From G963674685 sp964591275 (lineage in GTDB: Bacteria > Lernaellota > Lernaellaia > JACKCT01): 64,000 bases of DNA. The notes below the pieces were generated by a model that had not been told where the DNA came from, did no database searches, and saw nothing but the letters and a program-made list of their open reading frames with translations. Positions 26,164 to 35,571 of the stretch are shown here, one piece after another. Every line of letters starts with the position of its first letter. Within the stretch, counting starts at the first letter, position 1. Location: assembly GCA_964591275.1 (NCBI GenBank), contig CAZQAE010000014.1, positions 12,389 through 76,388 of the forward strand, given 5' to 3'. Made by a program: the position numbers and the translations under genes.

Positions 26164-26817
26164 GTGTCGCTGAAAATGACTTACGCACCGGAAGAGTCTG
26201 CATCTCCACAAAAACGCACCGGCCCCGAGTCGGTGATCAGGCCGGGATTCTTGATCGGTATTCGCCGCTCGCTGACCCACAAACGCCGTGGCGGTTTTTC
26301 CATGGTGGAAATCGTCGTTGCCCTGTTGGTCCTGTCGATACTGGCTGCCATTGGTTTCTCGAGCTTAAGGCGCGTGCGTTCGCGGGGCAAATCCGGCGCC
26401 ATGGTCGCCATGTTGGAGTCCTACGAAAAATCCCTTTGGATGTACTGCCAACACACGGGGCATTATCCACCCGAGACCGCCGGCGGGCAGGACCCGGGAT
26501 TTTTATCCAACGTTCACACCGAATCGACTTGGGGAGGGCCTTACGCCAATCGCTCGGGTTTTAATTTTGAAATCACCCCCATCGGCGGGCAGTGGGATTG
26601 GAACAACAACGAAGGAAGTGAGCCTTCACCCGAATCTCCGGGCACGTATCTCATTTCCGTTAGGGAAGGATCCACTCCTATCGATCACCTCGCGGGGCAG
26701 TTCGTTGATGATGTATTCGATGACGGAAATCTCGATACAGGAAAATGGGTTCATTCCCGGTGGTCGTCGGCATACTCCTACGTTATCAAACCCCGGGAAG
26801 AGTGCATGCCGGAATAA
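26164..26817 (+). CDS. type IV pilin-like/type II secretion pseudopilin
   Basis: The protein is 217 residues. A prepilin peptidase site (RRGG then FSMVEIVVALLVLSILAA) appears near residue 42, with Glu at +5 of the mature protein and a single hydrophobic helix. The leader is unusually long at about 43 residues, so the true start could be internal. The mature part contains TWGGPYANR and an Asp/Trp-rich stretch like pseudopilin GspG. It would be assembled by a type IV pilus or type II system encoded elsewhere. GTG at 26164 has GGGGG upstream. Confidence 0.8.
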   Translation: MSLKMTYAPEESASPQKRTGPESVIRPGFLIGIRRSLTHKRRGGFSMVEIVVALLVLSILAAIGFSSLRRVRSRGKSGAMVAMLESYEKSLWMYCQHTGHYPPETAGGQDPGFLSNVHTESTWGGPYANRSGFNFEITPIGGQWDWNNNEGSEPSPESPGTYLISVREGSTPIDHLAGQFVDDVFDDGNLDTGKWVHSRWSSAYSYVIKPREECMPE

Positions 26818-27109
26818 GAACTTAGTCAAAAAAAGAATCCCAGGAGCAAGCAGCCCCTGTGCTTTTTGCCCCAAAAATCAAAAGCCCCGGTTGGTCAAAT
26901 GCTAAATTCAAATTTCAGACATTCACATTTTGCCAGATTAATAGCGAAAGGCAAATAACATTCGTCTTTAGGCAGGATGAAAAATATTAGGTGTCCGGCG
27001 AAACGCACATATCTGCATGACGCGCACCGCCGCAATCCGCGTCCTGTCAGAGACACTGGAAACGGGATACAAAATTTATGATGTATTAAGACGCCCGCGA
27101 AAATTCAGA

Positions 27110-27787
27110 TCAGTCCCTCGACAAAACAATGAGCCGAATCAGGGTGAGCACTGCGACCAGCGTAGCCGCCACGTAGGTCATCGCCGCGGCCGACAATACT
27201 TTCTTCGCGCCGCCGATTTCCTGTTCCATGAGAATGCCGTTGTCGGCAAGCGCCTTAATGGCCCGCGAACTGGCGTTAAATTCCACCGGCAGCGTGACAA
27301 TGTGAAACAAGACGGCGCCGGCGTAGAGCACGATGCCGACCTGCAGCAGGATTCCTGCCTTGAATATGAAAGCGCCGATGATCAAAGGGAAAAGCATCTG
27401 GCTGCCCAGGTTGGCCACGGGAACCAGCTTGGAACGGATACGCATGGGAGAGTAATCCGCTGCATCTTGCAGCGCATGACCGGCCTCGTGCGTCGCCACG
27501 CCCACTGCCGCCAGGGATGTGCTATTGGCCACATCGGGCGAAAGGCGCAGGACTTTTCCCCTGGGATCATAATGATCCGAGAGCTTGCCGGTAATGCCTT
27601 CGATACGAACCTCGTGCAAACCTTCCTTGTCGAGCATGAGCCTCGCGGCCTGCGCTCCGGTCAAACCTCGCATGGATGGGACTTTCGAATATTTTTTAAA
27701 GCTTGATTTCACCTTGATCTGCGCCCAGATTCCAAAAATGATGGCGGGAAGCAATAATATGATTGTCGGATCAAGAAAATATCCCAT
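27110..27787 (-). CDS. membrane zinc metallopeptidase (YugP family)
   Basis: The 225-residue protein starts MGYFLDPTIILLLPAIIFG (first membrane helix) and has zinc site THEAGHALQDA near residue 115. Further hydrophobic segments follow (MLFPLIIGAFIF, VGIVLYAGAVLFHIVTLPVE), and FNASSRAIKALAD supplies the third-ligand region. Members are predicted neutral zinc metallopeptidases of the inner membrane with unknown substrates. AGGAG lies before the ATG at 27787. Confidence 0.85.
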   Translation of the reverse strand: MGYFLDPTIILLLPAIIFGIWAQIKVKSSFKKYSKVPSMRGLTGAQAARLMLDKEGLHEVRIEGITGKLSDHYDPRGKVLRLSPDVANSTSLAAVGVATHEAGHALQDAADYSPMRIRSKLVPVANLGSQMLFPLIIGAFIFKAGILLQVGIVLYAGAVLFHIVTLPVEFNASSRAIKALADNGILMEQEIGGAKKVLSAAAMTYVAATLVAVLTLIRLIVLSRD

Positions 27788-27882
27788 GGTCAAACTCCTG
27801 CGATTGGCGCCCATACGTGCTGTGAAAAGATAAGGCATCCCGATCTGTTGTCAACTTAAACAATGGCTTTGTTGTCTTTAAC

Positions 27883-28162
27883 GGGCTATTTGCGATGTTG
27901 GCAAAGCCAATAGGGGCAGGGCTTTGCTTGCGTCGCAAAAAAAACGTACCCCAACAGTAATCCAACAATCCTGTCATTCCGAGCGATGCTGACGAAGTCT
28001 GCGAGTCGAGGAATCCCTTCAACATTGCAAGTTGGAAGCTAATAACTGAGGCGACAGCACAACTTTAAAGGGATTTCTCCACTCCGCTTCGCTCCGGTCG
28101 AAATGACAGAATTTGCATTGACTTTCAAGACGCTTGAAAAACCGTTTCAGCGCAAATAGCTC
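27883..28162. mobile_element. MITE-like element, copy 2, with nested inverted repeat
   Basis: This 280-bp element has the same ends as the 2373-2581 element: GGGCTATTTGCG at the left and CGCAAATAGCTC at the right. TTAA adjoins both ends. Nested inside is a common intergenic palindromic repeat beginning CTGTCATTCCGAGCG near 27973 and ending TCGAAATGACAG near 28110, with AGGAATCCCTT and AAAGGGATTTCT as inner arms. The interiors of the two copies differ, so only the ends are conserved. No coding capacity is seen. Confidence 0.5.
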
Positions 28163-28283
28163 TTAACTCTTTACATTTGAATGAACTTCCCATTTCATCC
28201 TATATTGTGCGAAAGCACTCAAGGCAAAAAAAGTGCGGTCGAATTGATTGAGCGTCGCTACCAACAAGCCTTCAAGGTGAGCC

Positions 28284-30305
28284 ATGGATCTCCAGTGGGT
28301 CGCAAAGCAAATTTCAGAACTCCGTCAGGAAATTGAGGAGCATAATCGGCTGTATTATCAGCTCGATGCGCCAACGGTCTCAGACGCCGAATATGACGCC
28401 CTGATGCGCGGACTTCAGGAATTGGAAAAAAAATTTCCTGAATTTGCCAGCCCGAACTCTCCCACGCAAAAAGTCGGCGCCAAACCGGCGGAAAAATTCG
28501 AGAAATATCAGCACACCCTGCCAATGCTTTCCCTGGGAAATGCCATGAACCTGGAGGAACTGCGCGAGTTCGATGCCCGAGTCAAGCGCCGGCTGGAAAT
28601 GCTTCCGCTGGAAATTATCCCTTATATGGCCGAACCGAAAATCGACGGCCTGGCCGTGGAACTGGTTTACGAAGACCGCAAACTGGCGGTCGGCGTGACG
28701 CGGGGCGACGGCCACGTGGGAGAGCTTGTCACCAGCAATATTCTGACAATCGCTGAAATTCCCCGTGAACTTCCTCCCGACGCGCCCGCGCTACTGGATG
28801 TGCGCGGCGAAGTGTATATGAAAAAGGCCGATTTCGCTTCTCTCAACGCCCGGCGCGAACAGGAAGGTGAGCCGGTATTCGCCAATCCTCGCAATGCCGC
28901 CGCGGGATCGCTTCGGCAGTTGAATCCGAAGATTACAGCTACCCGGCCTTTGTCGATCTTTTGCTACGGCGTGGGGCGCTCCGGGGAAAAAACATTCGAA
29001 TCGCAAGAGGATTGCCTACGCTCCATGGAATCGTGGGGTCTTAGCGTCAACCGGGATTGGAAATTGTGCGCGGGCGTCGAGCAGGTGGCCGAGTATTACT
29101 CAAAAGCAATGGAAAACCGGTCTTCACTGGATTACGACATCGACGGCGTCGTCGTGAAGGTCAACGACTTTGCCTTGCAGCAAACGCTGGGCCAGGTGAG
29201 CCGCAGCCCGCGCTGGGCCGTAGCCGTAAAATTTCCGGCCGAGCAGGCGGAAACAATAGTGAGCGGCATTGAAATACAAGTCGGAAGAACCGGCGTCCTC
29301 ACCCCCGTGGCGAAACTCGAACCGGTCCGCGTGGGCGGCGTCATGGTATCGAGCGCATCGCTGCACAACCAGGATGAAATTGATCGCCTTGATGTGCGCA
29401 TGGGCGACACCGTCATTATGCAGCGCGCCGGTGATGTTATCCCCAATGTCGTGCGTGTCCTTATAGACAAGCGTCCCGTCGGCGCGAGTCCTTTTTCGAT
29501 TCCTGAAGCTGTGCAAAACAAGTGCCCGGTCTGCGGATCGGACATTTTGCGTCTGCCCGATGAAGTGGCCTTTCGCTGCGTCGGCGCGGCATGCCCCGCA
29601 AAGCTCGTTGAGAGCATCAAGCATTTTGCCTCAAAAGGCGCAGCGAATATCGAGGGCCTGGGCGACAAGATCGTAAAGCAACTGGTTGAAAGCGGATTGA
29701 TAAATTCCCCCGCCGATCTGTATTCCCTGACGCGCCTTCAGTGGTCTTCGCTGGATCGAATGGCGGGAAAAAGCGCTGACAATATGCTGGCGGCTCTTGA
29801 AACATCCAAGTCCATGAACCTGGGGAAATTTCTTTTCGCGCTGGGAATCCGCCACGTAGGAGAAGCGACGGCCCGGGCGCTGGCGGACGCCTTCGGCGAT
29901 GTCGAGGCAGTGCAAAAGGTCGGCGCGCAAGAACTGGCGCAGGTCCCGGATATCGGCCCGATTGTCGCCGCCTCCATTCGGGGATTTTTCGATGATCCAA
30001 AAAACATGGAAATGACGCGCAGACTTCTGGCGCTTGGCTTCGATCCGAAATGGGAAAAACCCGCGCGCGAAGGGCGCTTTGCCGGCATGACATTCGTGGT
30101 TACGGGCACGCTCGATTCGATGAAGCGCTCGGATGCCAAACAGCGACTTTATGAGTTGGGCGCGAAAGCGGCGGGCAGCGTTTCCCAGAAAACGGATGTG
30201 CTGGTTGCGGGACGGGACGGTGGTTCCAAGCTGAGCAAGGCGCGCAAGCTCGGCGTCGAGATATGGGATGAGCAGCGTTTCATCAAGGAGATGGAAAAGT
30301 CGTGA
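28284..30305 (+). CDS. ligA: NAD-dependent DNA ligase
   Basis: The full-length enzyme of 673 residues has the NAD-binding Ia domain (YYQLDAPTVSDAEYDALM), the AMP-accepting lysine in EPKIDGLAV near residue 118 and the adenylation and OB domains (RSPRWAVAVKFPAEQ). A four-Cys zinc finger (CPVCGSDI, CVGAACPAK), helix-hairpin-helix repeats and a C-terminal BRCT domain (FAGMTFVVTGTLDSMKRS) follow. It seals nicks in replication and repair. It is followed 33 bases later by acyP on the same strand. Confidence 0.96.
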   Translation: MDLQWVAKQISELRQEIEEHNRLYYQLDAPTVSDAEYDALMRGLQELEKKFPEFASPNSPTQKVGAKPAEKFEKYQHTLPMLSLGNAMNLEELREFDARVKRRLEMLPLEIIPYMAEPKIDGLAVELVYEDRKLAVGVTRGDGHVGELVTSNILTIAEIPRELPPDAPALLDVRGEVYMKKADFASLNARREQEGEPVFANPRNAAAGSLRQLNPKITATRPLSIFCYGVGRSGEKTFESQEDCLRSMESWGLSVNRDWKLCAGVEQVAEYYSKAMENRSSLDYDIDGVVVKVNDFALQQTLGQVSRSPRWAVAVKFPAEQAETIVSGIEIQVGRTGVLTPVAKLEPVRVGGVMVSSASLHNQDEIDRLDVRMGDTVIMQRAGDVIPNVVRVLIDKRPVGASPFSIPEAVQNKCPVCGSDILRLPDEVAFRCVGAACPAKLVESIKHFASKGAANIEGLGDKIVKQLVESGLINSPADLYSLTRLQWSSLDRMAGKSADNMLAALETSKSMNLGKFLFALGIRHVGEATARALADAFGDVEAVQKVGAQELAQVPDIGPIVAASIRGFFDDPKNMEMTRRLLALGFDPKWEKPAREGRFAGMTFVVTGTLDSMKRSDAKQRLYELGAKAAGSVSQKTDVLVAGRDGGSKLSKARKLGVEIWDEQRFIKEMEKS

Positions 30306-30338
30306 GCTTTTGCCGTGATCTTTTCTTGGGAGACGGAC

Positions 30339-30620
30339 ATGGAGAAAGTTGCTGTCAAATTGCTGATTTCCGGTCGGGTTCAAGGCGTATGGTATAGAGG
30401 AAGCACGCAGGAGATGGCTGAAGCTATCGGCCTGACGGGCTGGGTCCGAAATCTACGGGACGGCAGGGTCGAGGTTTTTGCCGAGGGGCCGAAATCCAAG
30501 GTGGAAGAGCTGATTGTGTGGTGCCGACAGGGACCGCCTTTTGCGCGGGTAACGGAAGTCGAGAAGCATCGGCGCGAACCCGAAGGATATACGGATTTTC
30601 AAGCTCGATACGATTATTAA
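30339..30620 (+). CDS. acyP: acylphosphatase
   Basis: The 93-residue protein has the complete acylphosphatase signature: GRVQGVWYRGSTQEMAEA with the phosphate-binding loop and catalytic Arg. GWVRNLRDGRVEVFAEG supplies the catalytic Asn. It hydrolyses acyl phosphates such as carbamoyl phosphate. The ATG at 30339 is used because GGGAGA lies upstream. It is probably co-transcribed with ligA. Confidence 0.92.
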   Translation: MEKVAVKLLISGRVQGVWYRGSTQEMAEAIGLTGWVRNLRDGRVEVFAEGPKSKVEELIVWCRQGPPFARVTEVEKHRREPEGYTDFQARYDY

Positions 30621-30685
30621 GAAGTTAGAAGTTAGAAGGAGCCCGTGAAACGGGCGGTGCCAGAAACCTTGGACAACAACAGATT
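30621..30685. repeat. short repeats and hairpin before the kinase gene
   Basis: GAAGTTA is repeated in tandem, followed by a GCCCGT-GAA-ACGGGC hairpin. Both resemble REP-like intergenic elements elsewhere in the window. Confidence 0.5.
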
Positions 30686-32722
30686 ATGAACATACGAACG
30701 CAGGCATTTCTTTTAGCGACGCTGGTGACCTTGATCCTGTCCCTGGTGGTATGGACGCGCCGTGAGCGCAGCCGTACGACGCTGCCCTTCTTTTTGTCCA
30801 ATTTTTTTCTGATGATCCTCGGCGCTTCCTACGTCGGCTTGAAGCTTACGGGGGAAACCTTTTTCTTGCGTTCTTTCCTGGCGGCGGCCGTTTTTATGCT
30901 GCCCGGCTACCTGTATCTCACCTACAGTTATCTGTTTCGCCAAAACCGGTTGCTCGAAGTATTTCTCATTTCCATGTTCGGCGTCGCGGCGGTCTTCGCC
31001 GTCACGGCCTTCATCCCCACCATCGACACCGCTTTGCATTTCATGTCTCTTTTCCCCCCGGCTTTCCGGGCCTCGCGTATCGCCCTGGCCACGGGGCTCG
31101 TCGCCCTTCCTTCCCTGGTGGTGATCGCCGCAAGACTTTATTCGGAAAGTGAACGACTGCTGAAAAGGCGGTATTGGGGCCTGCTCGTGGTGGCGGCCTG
31201 CGTAACAGGCGTATGCGCCGTGGACCAGTGGCTCGGCGGCGGTCCGATGATGCCGGTATCGATGGCCCTGTTTCAATATTATCTCTACCAGACGATGGTG
31301 CGTTTTCAGAGCTTCAACCTGCGGCACGCTGCGGGAAGGCTTGCGGTGCTGGCGGCCTCGTCCGTTCTTCTTGTCGTGGTTTACGGCCTCTTTTTCTTCT
31401 TTTTGGAAAAACCCGTTCCCATACTCTTACTATTTCACACTTTCGTGGCCGCTTTCCTGCTGATGGTGATGATCTACGACCCCTTTCTCGCCGGGCTTGA
31501 AGCCAGAACCCGAGAACTGGTATCTGGCGGCGGACAGGACTCCGTGCGGCGCATTGATTCTTTGATAGCAGAGCTTTCCCGGCACTTTACTTTGGATCAG
31601 ATCGGATTTTTCCTGACGCGGCGCGTTCCTGAAACACTGGGCATTCAGGGTGCCGTCGTTTACCTCCTGGAAGACGACGGTGAAATTATGCAAAGGCTTG
31701 GAGACGACGGGCGCGGCCCGGACAGGATCGGAATGGACCTCGTCGAAGCCATCAGCGAAATGGCCGGCGAACCTGTGTCGATGGAGCGCTTCGTGCAACT
31801 GGTCTCGGAAAGTTATCCCGGTCCCCGCAAAGAACGCCAAATGAAACTTTTGAACCTGATGACGACGTGCCGGGGGCGCTGGATGATTCCCATGAAGTAT
31901 CAGGGAAAAAGCATCGGCGTTTACATTCCCGGCGATACGAGTAATCCAGATGTCCGTAGCGCTTCGGGAAGGGTCCTTTCGGCCCTGGCTGATCTGGCGG
32001 CGGTGCGAATCATCAACGCTCGAATCTATCAAAAACTTCGTTCCCAGGACCGGCTCGCCACGCTCGGGGAAATGGCCGCTTCACTAGCCCACGAGATACG
32101 CAATCCCCTCGGCTCCATGAAAGGCGCCGCGCAATATCTCTCCGGTGAACCCCTCCCCGATTCGTCTCAGGAATTTGTGCGCATCATTTTGGATGAAGTG
32201 GAGCGCCTCAACGGCGTCCTGACGCGCTTCATTGACTATGCCCGACCCTTCAAAACAAGCCCCGTCCTCGTGGATATGGACGAGCTGATCCGCGATGTCG
32301 TCAAGCTGCTCACGGAAGGCGAAAAGCCCGAAGGCGTAACTCTCAAATGGGACTTGAGCGAGCCGGTCGGCGCGGTCCGCGTGGATGGCCGACAACTTCG
32401 GCAGGTTTTGATCAATCTGGTGAAAAACGCCTGGGAGGCACAACCGGACGGAGGCGAGGTGCTGGTTTCAGCACGGCGAACCAGCGACAATATCATCATC
32501 GAAGTGGCCGATCGCGGACCGGGAATCGGCCCGGAGGCCAGGGAAAAGCTCTTTATGCCCTTCTTCACAACGAAGGAAGGCGGCTCCGGCCTGGGGCTTG
32601 TCATCAGTCTTCGTATCGTGCAGGCTCACGATGGACAAATCACCGCACGGCCCCGGACGGGAGGCGGAAGCCGAATCGTCGTTGAAATTCCCGTCAATTC
32701 CCGCCTGATGGAAGAAGGATAA
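30686..32722 (+). CDS. membrane sensor histidine kinase
   Basis: The 678-residue protein has seven or eight hydrophobic N-terminal helices (about residues 5-270), like the sensor part of PrsK and related kinases. A GAF-like domain (residues 300-440) follows, then HisKA with SLAHEIRNPLGSMKG (His near 468) and an HATPase domain with DRGPGIGP and EGGSGLGLVISLRIV. It should phosphorylate the NtrC-type regulator encoded 23 bases downstream. The signal sensed is unknown. Such membrane-GAF kinases are often linked to exopolysaccharide or envelope stress. Confidence 0.9.
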   Translation: MNIRTQAFLLATLVTLILSLVVWTRRERSRTTLPFFLSNFFLMILGASYVGLKLTGETFFLRSFLAAAVFMLPGYLYLTYSYLFRQNRLLEVFLISMFGVAAVFAVTAFIPTIDTALHFMSLFPPAFRASRIALATGLVALPSLVVIAARLYSESERLLKRRYWGLLVVAACVTGVCAVDQWLGGGPMMPVSMALFQYYLYQTMVRFQSFNLRHAAGRLAVLAASSVLLVVVYGLFFFFLEKPVPILLLFHTFVAAFLLMVMIYDPFLAGLEARTRELVSGGGQDSVRRIDSLIAELSRHFTLDQIGFFLTRRVPETLGIQGAVVYLLEDDGEIMQRLGDDGRGPDRIGMDLVEAISEMAGEPVSMERFVQLVSESYPGPRKERQMKLLNLMTTCRGRWMIPMKYQGKSIGVYIPGDTSNPDVRSASGRVLSALADLAAVRIINARIYQKLRSQDRLATLGEMAASLAHEIRNPLGSMKGAAQYLSGEPLPDSSQEFVRIILDEVERLNGVLTRFIDYARPFKTSPVLVDMDELIRDVVKLLTEGEKPEGVTLKWDLSEPVGAVRVDGRQLRQVLINLVKNAWEAQPDGGEVLVSARRTSDNIIIEVADRGPGIGPEAREKLFMPFFTTKEGGSGLGLVISLRIVQAHDGQITARPRTGGGSRIVVEIPVNSRLMEEG

Positions 32723-32744
32723 ACACCCCAATGGCGCAAGCAAC

Positions 32745-34112
32745 ATGACACGAGTTTTGATCGTTGACGACGAAAAAAATATGCGCCGCGTCGTCTCGGC
32801 CCATCTTCAAAAGGCGGGTCACAACACCTGCGAGGCCGCCGACGGCACTTCGGCGATAGAGATGCTGAGCCGCGAAAAGCCCGACTGCGTCATCAGCGAT
32901 CTCAGGATGCCCGGTATGAGCGGACTGGAGCTTTTGCCGATATTGCTGCGAATCGACAGAGATCTTCCCGTCGTGATGCTTACCGCGCACGGCGCCGTAG
33001 AAACGGCAGTACAGGCCATCAAGCTCGGCGCCTTCGACTACCTGGAGAAACCCTTCGACAAAGACCACCTCAACGCCGTGATCGCCAAGGCTCTTCGGGC
33101 AAGGGAGCTGTCGCAAAAAGAGCCATCCGGGTCCATGAACGCGGTCATCAGCCGCAATGAGCAGATGCAGGCGCTGCTGGATATGGTGGATCGCGTGGCC
33201 GTCAGTCCGACGACGGTCTTGATCACCGGCGAGTCGGGCACCGGCAAGGAACTCGTCGCCAGGCGGCTGCATGAACAGAGCGACCGCGCAAAGCGAGCCT
33301 ATATTCGCATCAATTGCGCGGCGATTCCGGCCGGACTGGTGGAAAGCGAACTTTTTGGACATGAAAAAGGTGCTTTCACCGGTGCCGTCAGCAGCAAACC
33401 CGGACGCTTCGAACTGGCCGACAAGGGCACCTTGTTTCTTGACGAAGTCGGATCGATTCCCCTCGAAACGCAGGTTAAGCTTCTTCGCGCCATCCAGGAA
33501 CAGGAGTTCGAGCGGGTGGGAGGCGTCAGGACCACAAAAGTGAATGTTCGATTGATCGCCGCCACCAATGTCGATCTCACGCAGGAACTCAGTAACGGGA
33601 ACTTTCGACAGGACCTGTATTACCGCCTGAACGTCGTGCATCTGCGGATTCCCCCTTTGCGGGATCGCATTGAGGATATCAAGGATTTGGTCGGTGCCTT
33701 CATTTTTCGTTTCAACCGGAAGTTGTCCCGGAATATCCAGGGCATATCCCCGCAGGCCATGGCGCGGTTGCGCGGTTATAAATGGCCGGGCAATATCCGC
33801 GAGTTGGAAAACGCCATCGAGCGCGCCGTTCTTTTGTCGCGAGGCGAGGAAATAACGGAAGAGGATTTGCCCGAGGAGATTATGGCTTCTTCGTCGCGAC
33901 CGTTGGCGCCGATTGAGCCTCGCATGGGCGATCTCAAAGAGGCCTCCAGGCAAGCTGCGGGCCGCGTTGAAATCGACATGATTGTCTCCGCCTTGAAAAA
34001 AACCGGCGGCAACGTTACGCAGGCGGCCAAGCTGCTGGGATTGTCGCGCAAGGGTTTGCAGATCAAGATGCGCGAGTACGATCTTGATCGAAAGCAAATA
34101 GGCGATCTTTAA
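32745..34112 (+). CDS. sigma-54-dependent NtrC-family response regulator
   Basis: The 455-residue activator has a receiver domain (VLIVDDEKNMRR, phospho-Asp in CVISDLRMPG, TAHGAVETAV, LEKPFDKD). Its AAA+ domain has Walker A GESGTGKE near 162, the sigma-54 contact GAFTGAV, Walker B GTLFLDEVGSIP and sensor motifs. A Fis-type HTH (GNVTQAAKLLGLSRKGLQIK) closes it. It forms a two-component pair with the upstream kinase. Targets would have -24/-12 promoters; none was identified with confidence here. The opposite strand has a 467-codon open frame, judged an artefact of base composition. Confidence 0.94.
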   Translation: MTRVLIVDDEKNMRRVVSAHLQKAGHNTCEAADGTSAIEMLSREKPDCVISDLRMPGMSGLELLPILLRIDRDLPVVMLTAHGAVETAVQAIKLGAFDYLEKPFDKDHLNAVIAKALRARELSQKEPSGSMNAVISRNEQMQALLDMVDRVAVSPTTVLITGESGTGKELVARRLHEQSDRAKRAYIRINCAAIPAGLVESELFGHEKGAFTGAVSSKPGRFELADKGTLFLDEVGSIPLETQVKLLRAIQEQEFERVGGVRTTKVNVRLIAATNVDLTQELSNGNFRQDLYYRLNVVHLRIPPLRDRIEDIKDLVGAFIFRFNRKLSRNIQGISPQAMARLRGYKWPGNIRELENAIERAVLLSRGEEITEEDLPEEIMASSSRPLAPIEPRMGDLKEASRQAAGRVEIDMIVSALKKTGGNVTQAAKLLGLSRKGLQIKMREYDLDRKQIGDL

Positions 34113-34187
34113 AAATAGTCACAAAAACCCTTCGACATTGCTCCTGACGGAAAATGTCGTTCCTAAGGCAGTGGAGGGGAGTTTGTC

Positions 34188-34208
34188 GCCTCTTGGCGAG
34201 GCTTTTTT
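34188..34208 (+). terminator. intrinsic terminator
   Basis: The stem GCCTC (34188-34192), loop TTGGC and GAGGC (34198-34202) is followed by TTTTTT, 76 bases after the regulator stop. It probably ends the kinase-regulator transcript. Confidence 0.6.
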
Positions 34209-34296
34209 GGCGTAGGAATTAGCTGGAAATCAAAATCCCGGCTATCGTTATTCTAATGCCGCTTTGCGGCTATTTTTCAATGAATTGGGGTTAGCA

Positions 34297-35571
34297 ATGA
34301 ATGGAAATCAAACAATGATCGGCGCTGCGGCGTGTTGGGTTGTTTCACTCGTACTCGCGGCAGCGCTTCCCGGCCTTCTGGCCTTTATTCTTATCGCCGA
34401 CCTGATCGTGTTCATTTTATTATTTGTCAAGCGAAAAGAAATAATGGTCGCGTCGGCGTGGCTTGCCGTGGCTGTTGTCATTTCACTCATTCATATTGAG
34501 GTGGGCTGCACAACGGACGCTATGGGGAATCCGGATCGATATTTTGAAACCAAAAGAGAGCTAGTGGATCGATGGCTGGTCCTGGAACATACCAATTTGG
34601 CTTCCAATCATACGATGAAAACCATCAACGCCTTTCGCAGGCATGCGGGGTCGCCATCCCGTAAGTCCACCGAGGGAAGACGCATTATCGCTCTGGGAAC
34701 ATCCAGCACCTGGGGCGAAGACGTAGAGGGAGACAAGACGTGGCCCGCGGCCATGTCGGAAAGCCTGAAAGGGCGTGATTATTCCGCAACCGTGCTGAAC
34801 GCAGGTTTGAGCGGGTACAATCTTTTTCAATTGGCGATTTATGCACGGGACGTCCTGGCCCACTATTCGCCGGATATGGTCATTTTATATTACGGCGCCA
34901 ACGAGGGCATCAGCGAAAGCACGAAATCCTGGTATCGAGAAACAAAAAAAGCGCTGGAGGCGGCGAATTTACCGACGGTCGAACTGCGTGAAAAAGCGAT
35001 CCTGTACAACACAACAAAACCCGGCTCCATCAGGTTGCTGGACGCTCTTCATAGTAGCTTCTTCGCTCGCCGCATTATCAGGAAGATGCAGTATTTTTCT
35101 CATTACGGCACGCCCCGCGTGGACGGCGCCAATCCTCAACCGCCATACAAACCGGAGCCGCCGTTTTTCGATGAGGTGCTGTCGGAATTCGTCAAAGACC
35201 AAGTTGGACGAAAAGTCCCGCTGCTGCTGGTCCCGGAAATAGCGAACACCGGGGGTTTTGCCTCAGAGCCAGTGGCAAAGGCAATGGCCGAGATTGCACA
35301 AGGCTTCGACGGGGTCTATTTCGTCGATTTATCGAGTGCTTTCGCCGATGTGTCCCCGAAAGATTATTTTCTGAATAACGATTTCATTCATCCCAATGAG
35401 AAGGGGCACGCGCTGCTCGGCGACCTGCTTGCCGTAAAGGCGATGGAAATTCTTCCGCCGCTGCCGGAAGCCGAAGAGCTTGAGGGAGACAAGAAAGTCG
35501 AAGTCGAGGCTAAAGTTGAGGTTGAAGGCGGCGTTGACGTTGAGGTCGAAGTCGGAGTCGAAGCCGGTTGA
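34297..35571 (+). CDS. membrane-anchored SGNH/GDSL-type hydrolase with VE repeat tail
   Basis: About 424 residues. Two N-terminal membrane segments (residues 10-60) precede an SGNH fold. IALGTSSTWGEDVEGD holds the nucleophile Ser, NAGLSGYNLFQL is block II, YYGANEGI is block III, and NNDFIHPNEKGHALLG carries the catalytic Asp/His. The group includes acetyltransferase-like and esterase enzymes of cell-surface polysaccharides. The last 35 residues are a repetitive Val/Glu stretch (KVEVEAKVEVEGG). The start at 34297 replaces an upstream TTG. Its stop abuts the stop of the convergent HD-GYP gene. Confidence 0.85.
   Translation: MNGNQTMIGAAACWVVSLVLAAALPGLLAFILIADLIVFILLFVKRKEIMVASAWLAVAVVISLIHIEVGCTTDAMGNPDRYFETKRELVDRWLVLEHTNLASNHTMKTINAFRRHAGSPSRKSTEGRRIIALGTSSTWGEDVEGDKTWPAAMSESLKGRDYSATVLNAGLSGYNLFQLAIYARDVLAHYSPDMVILYYGANEGISESTKSWYRETKKALEAANLPTVELREKAILYNTTKPGSIRLLDALHSSFFARRIIRKMQYFSHYGTPRVDGANPQPPYKPEPPFFDEVLSEFVKDQVGRKVPLLLVPEIANTGGFASEPVAKAMAEIAQGFDGVYFVDLSSAFADVSPKDYFLNNDFIHPNEKGHALLGDLLAVKAMEILPPLPEAEELEGDKKVEVEAKVEVEGGVDVEVEVGVEAG

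Noticed and set aside
27970..28115. Possible small RNA between CTGTCATT and AATGACAG arms
   Set aside because: This is a widespread intergenic palindromic repeat, better described as part of the repeat element.
32694..34097. 467-codon minus-strand open frame opposite the sigma-54 regulator
   Set aside because: It lies wholly antisense to an intact, fully recognisable gene and its translation has no known domain. Base composition explains it.
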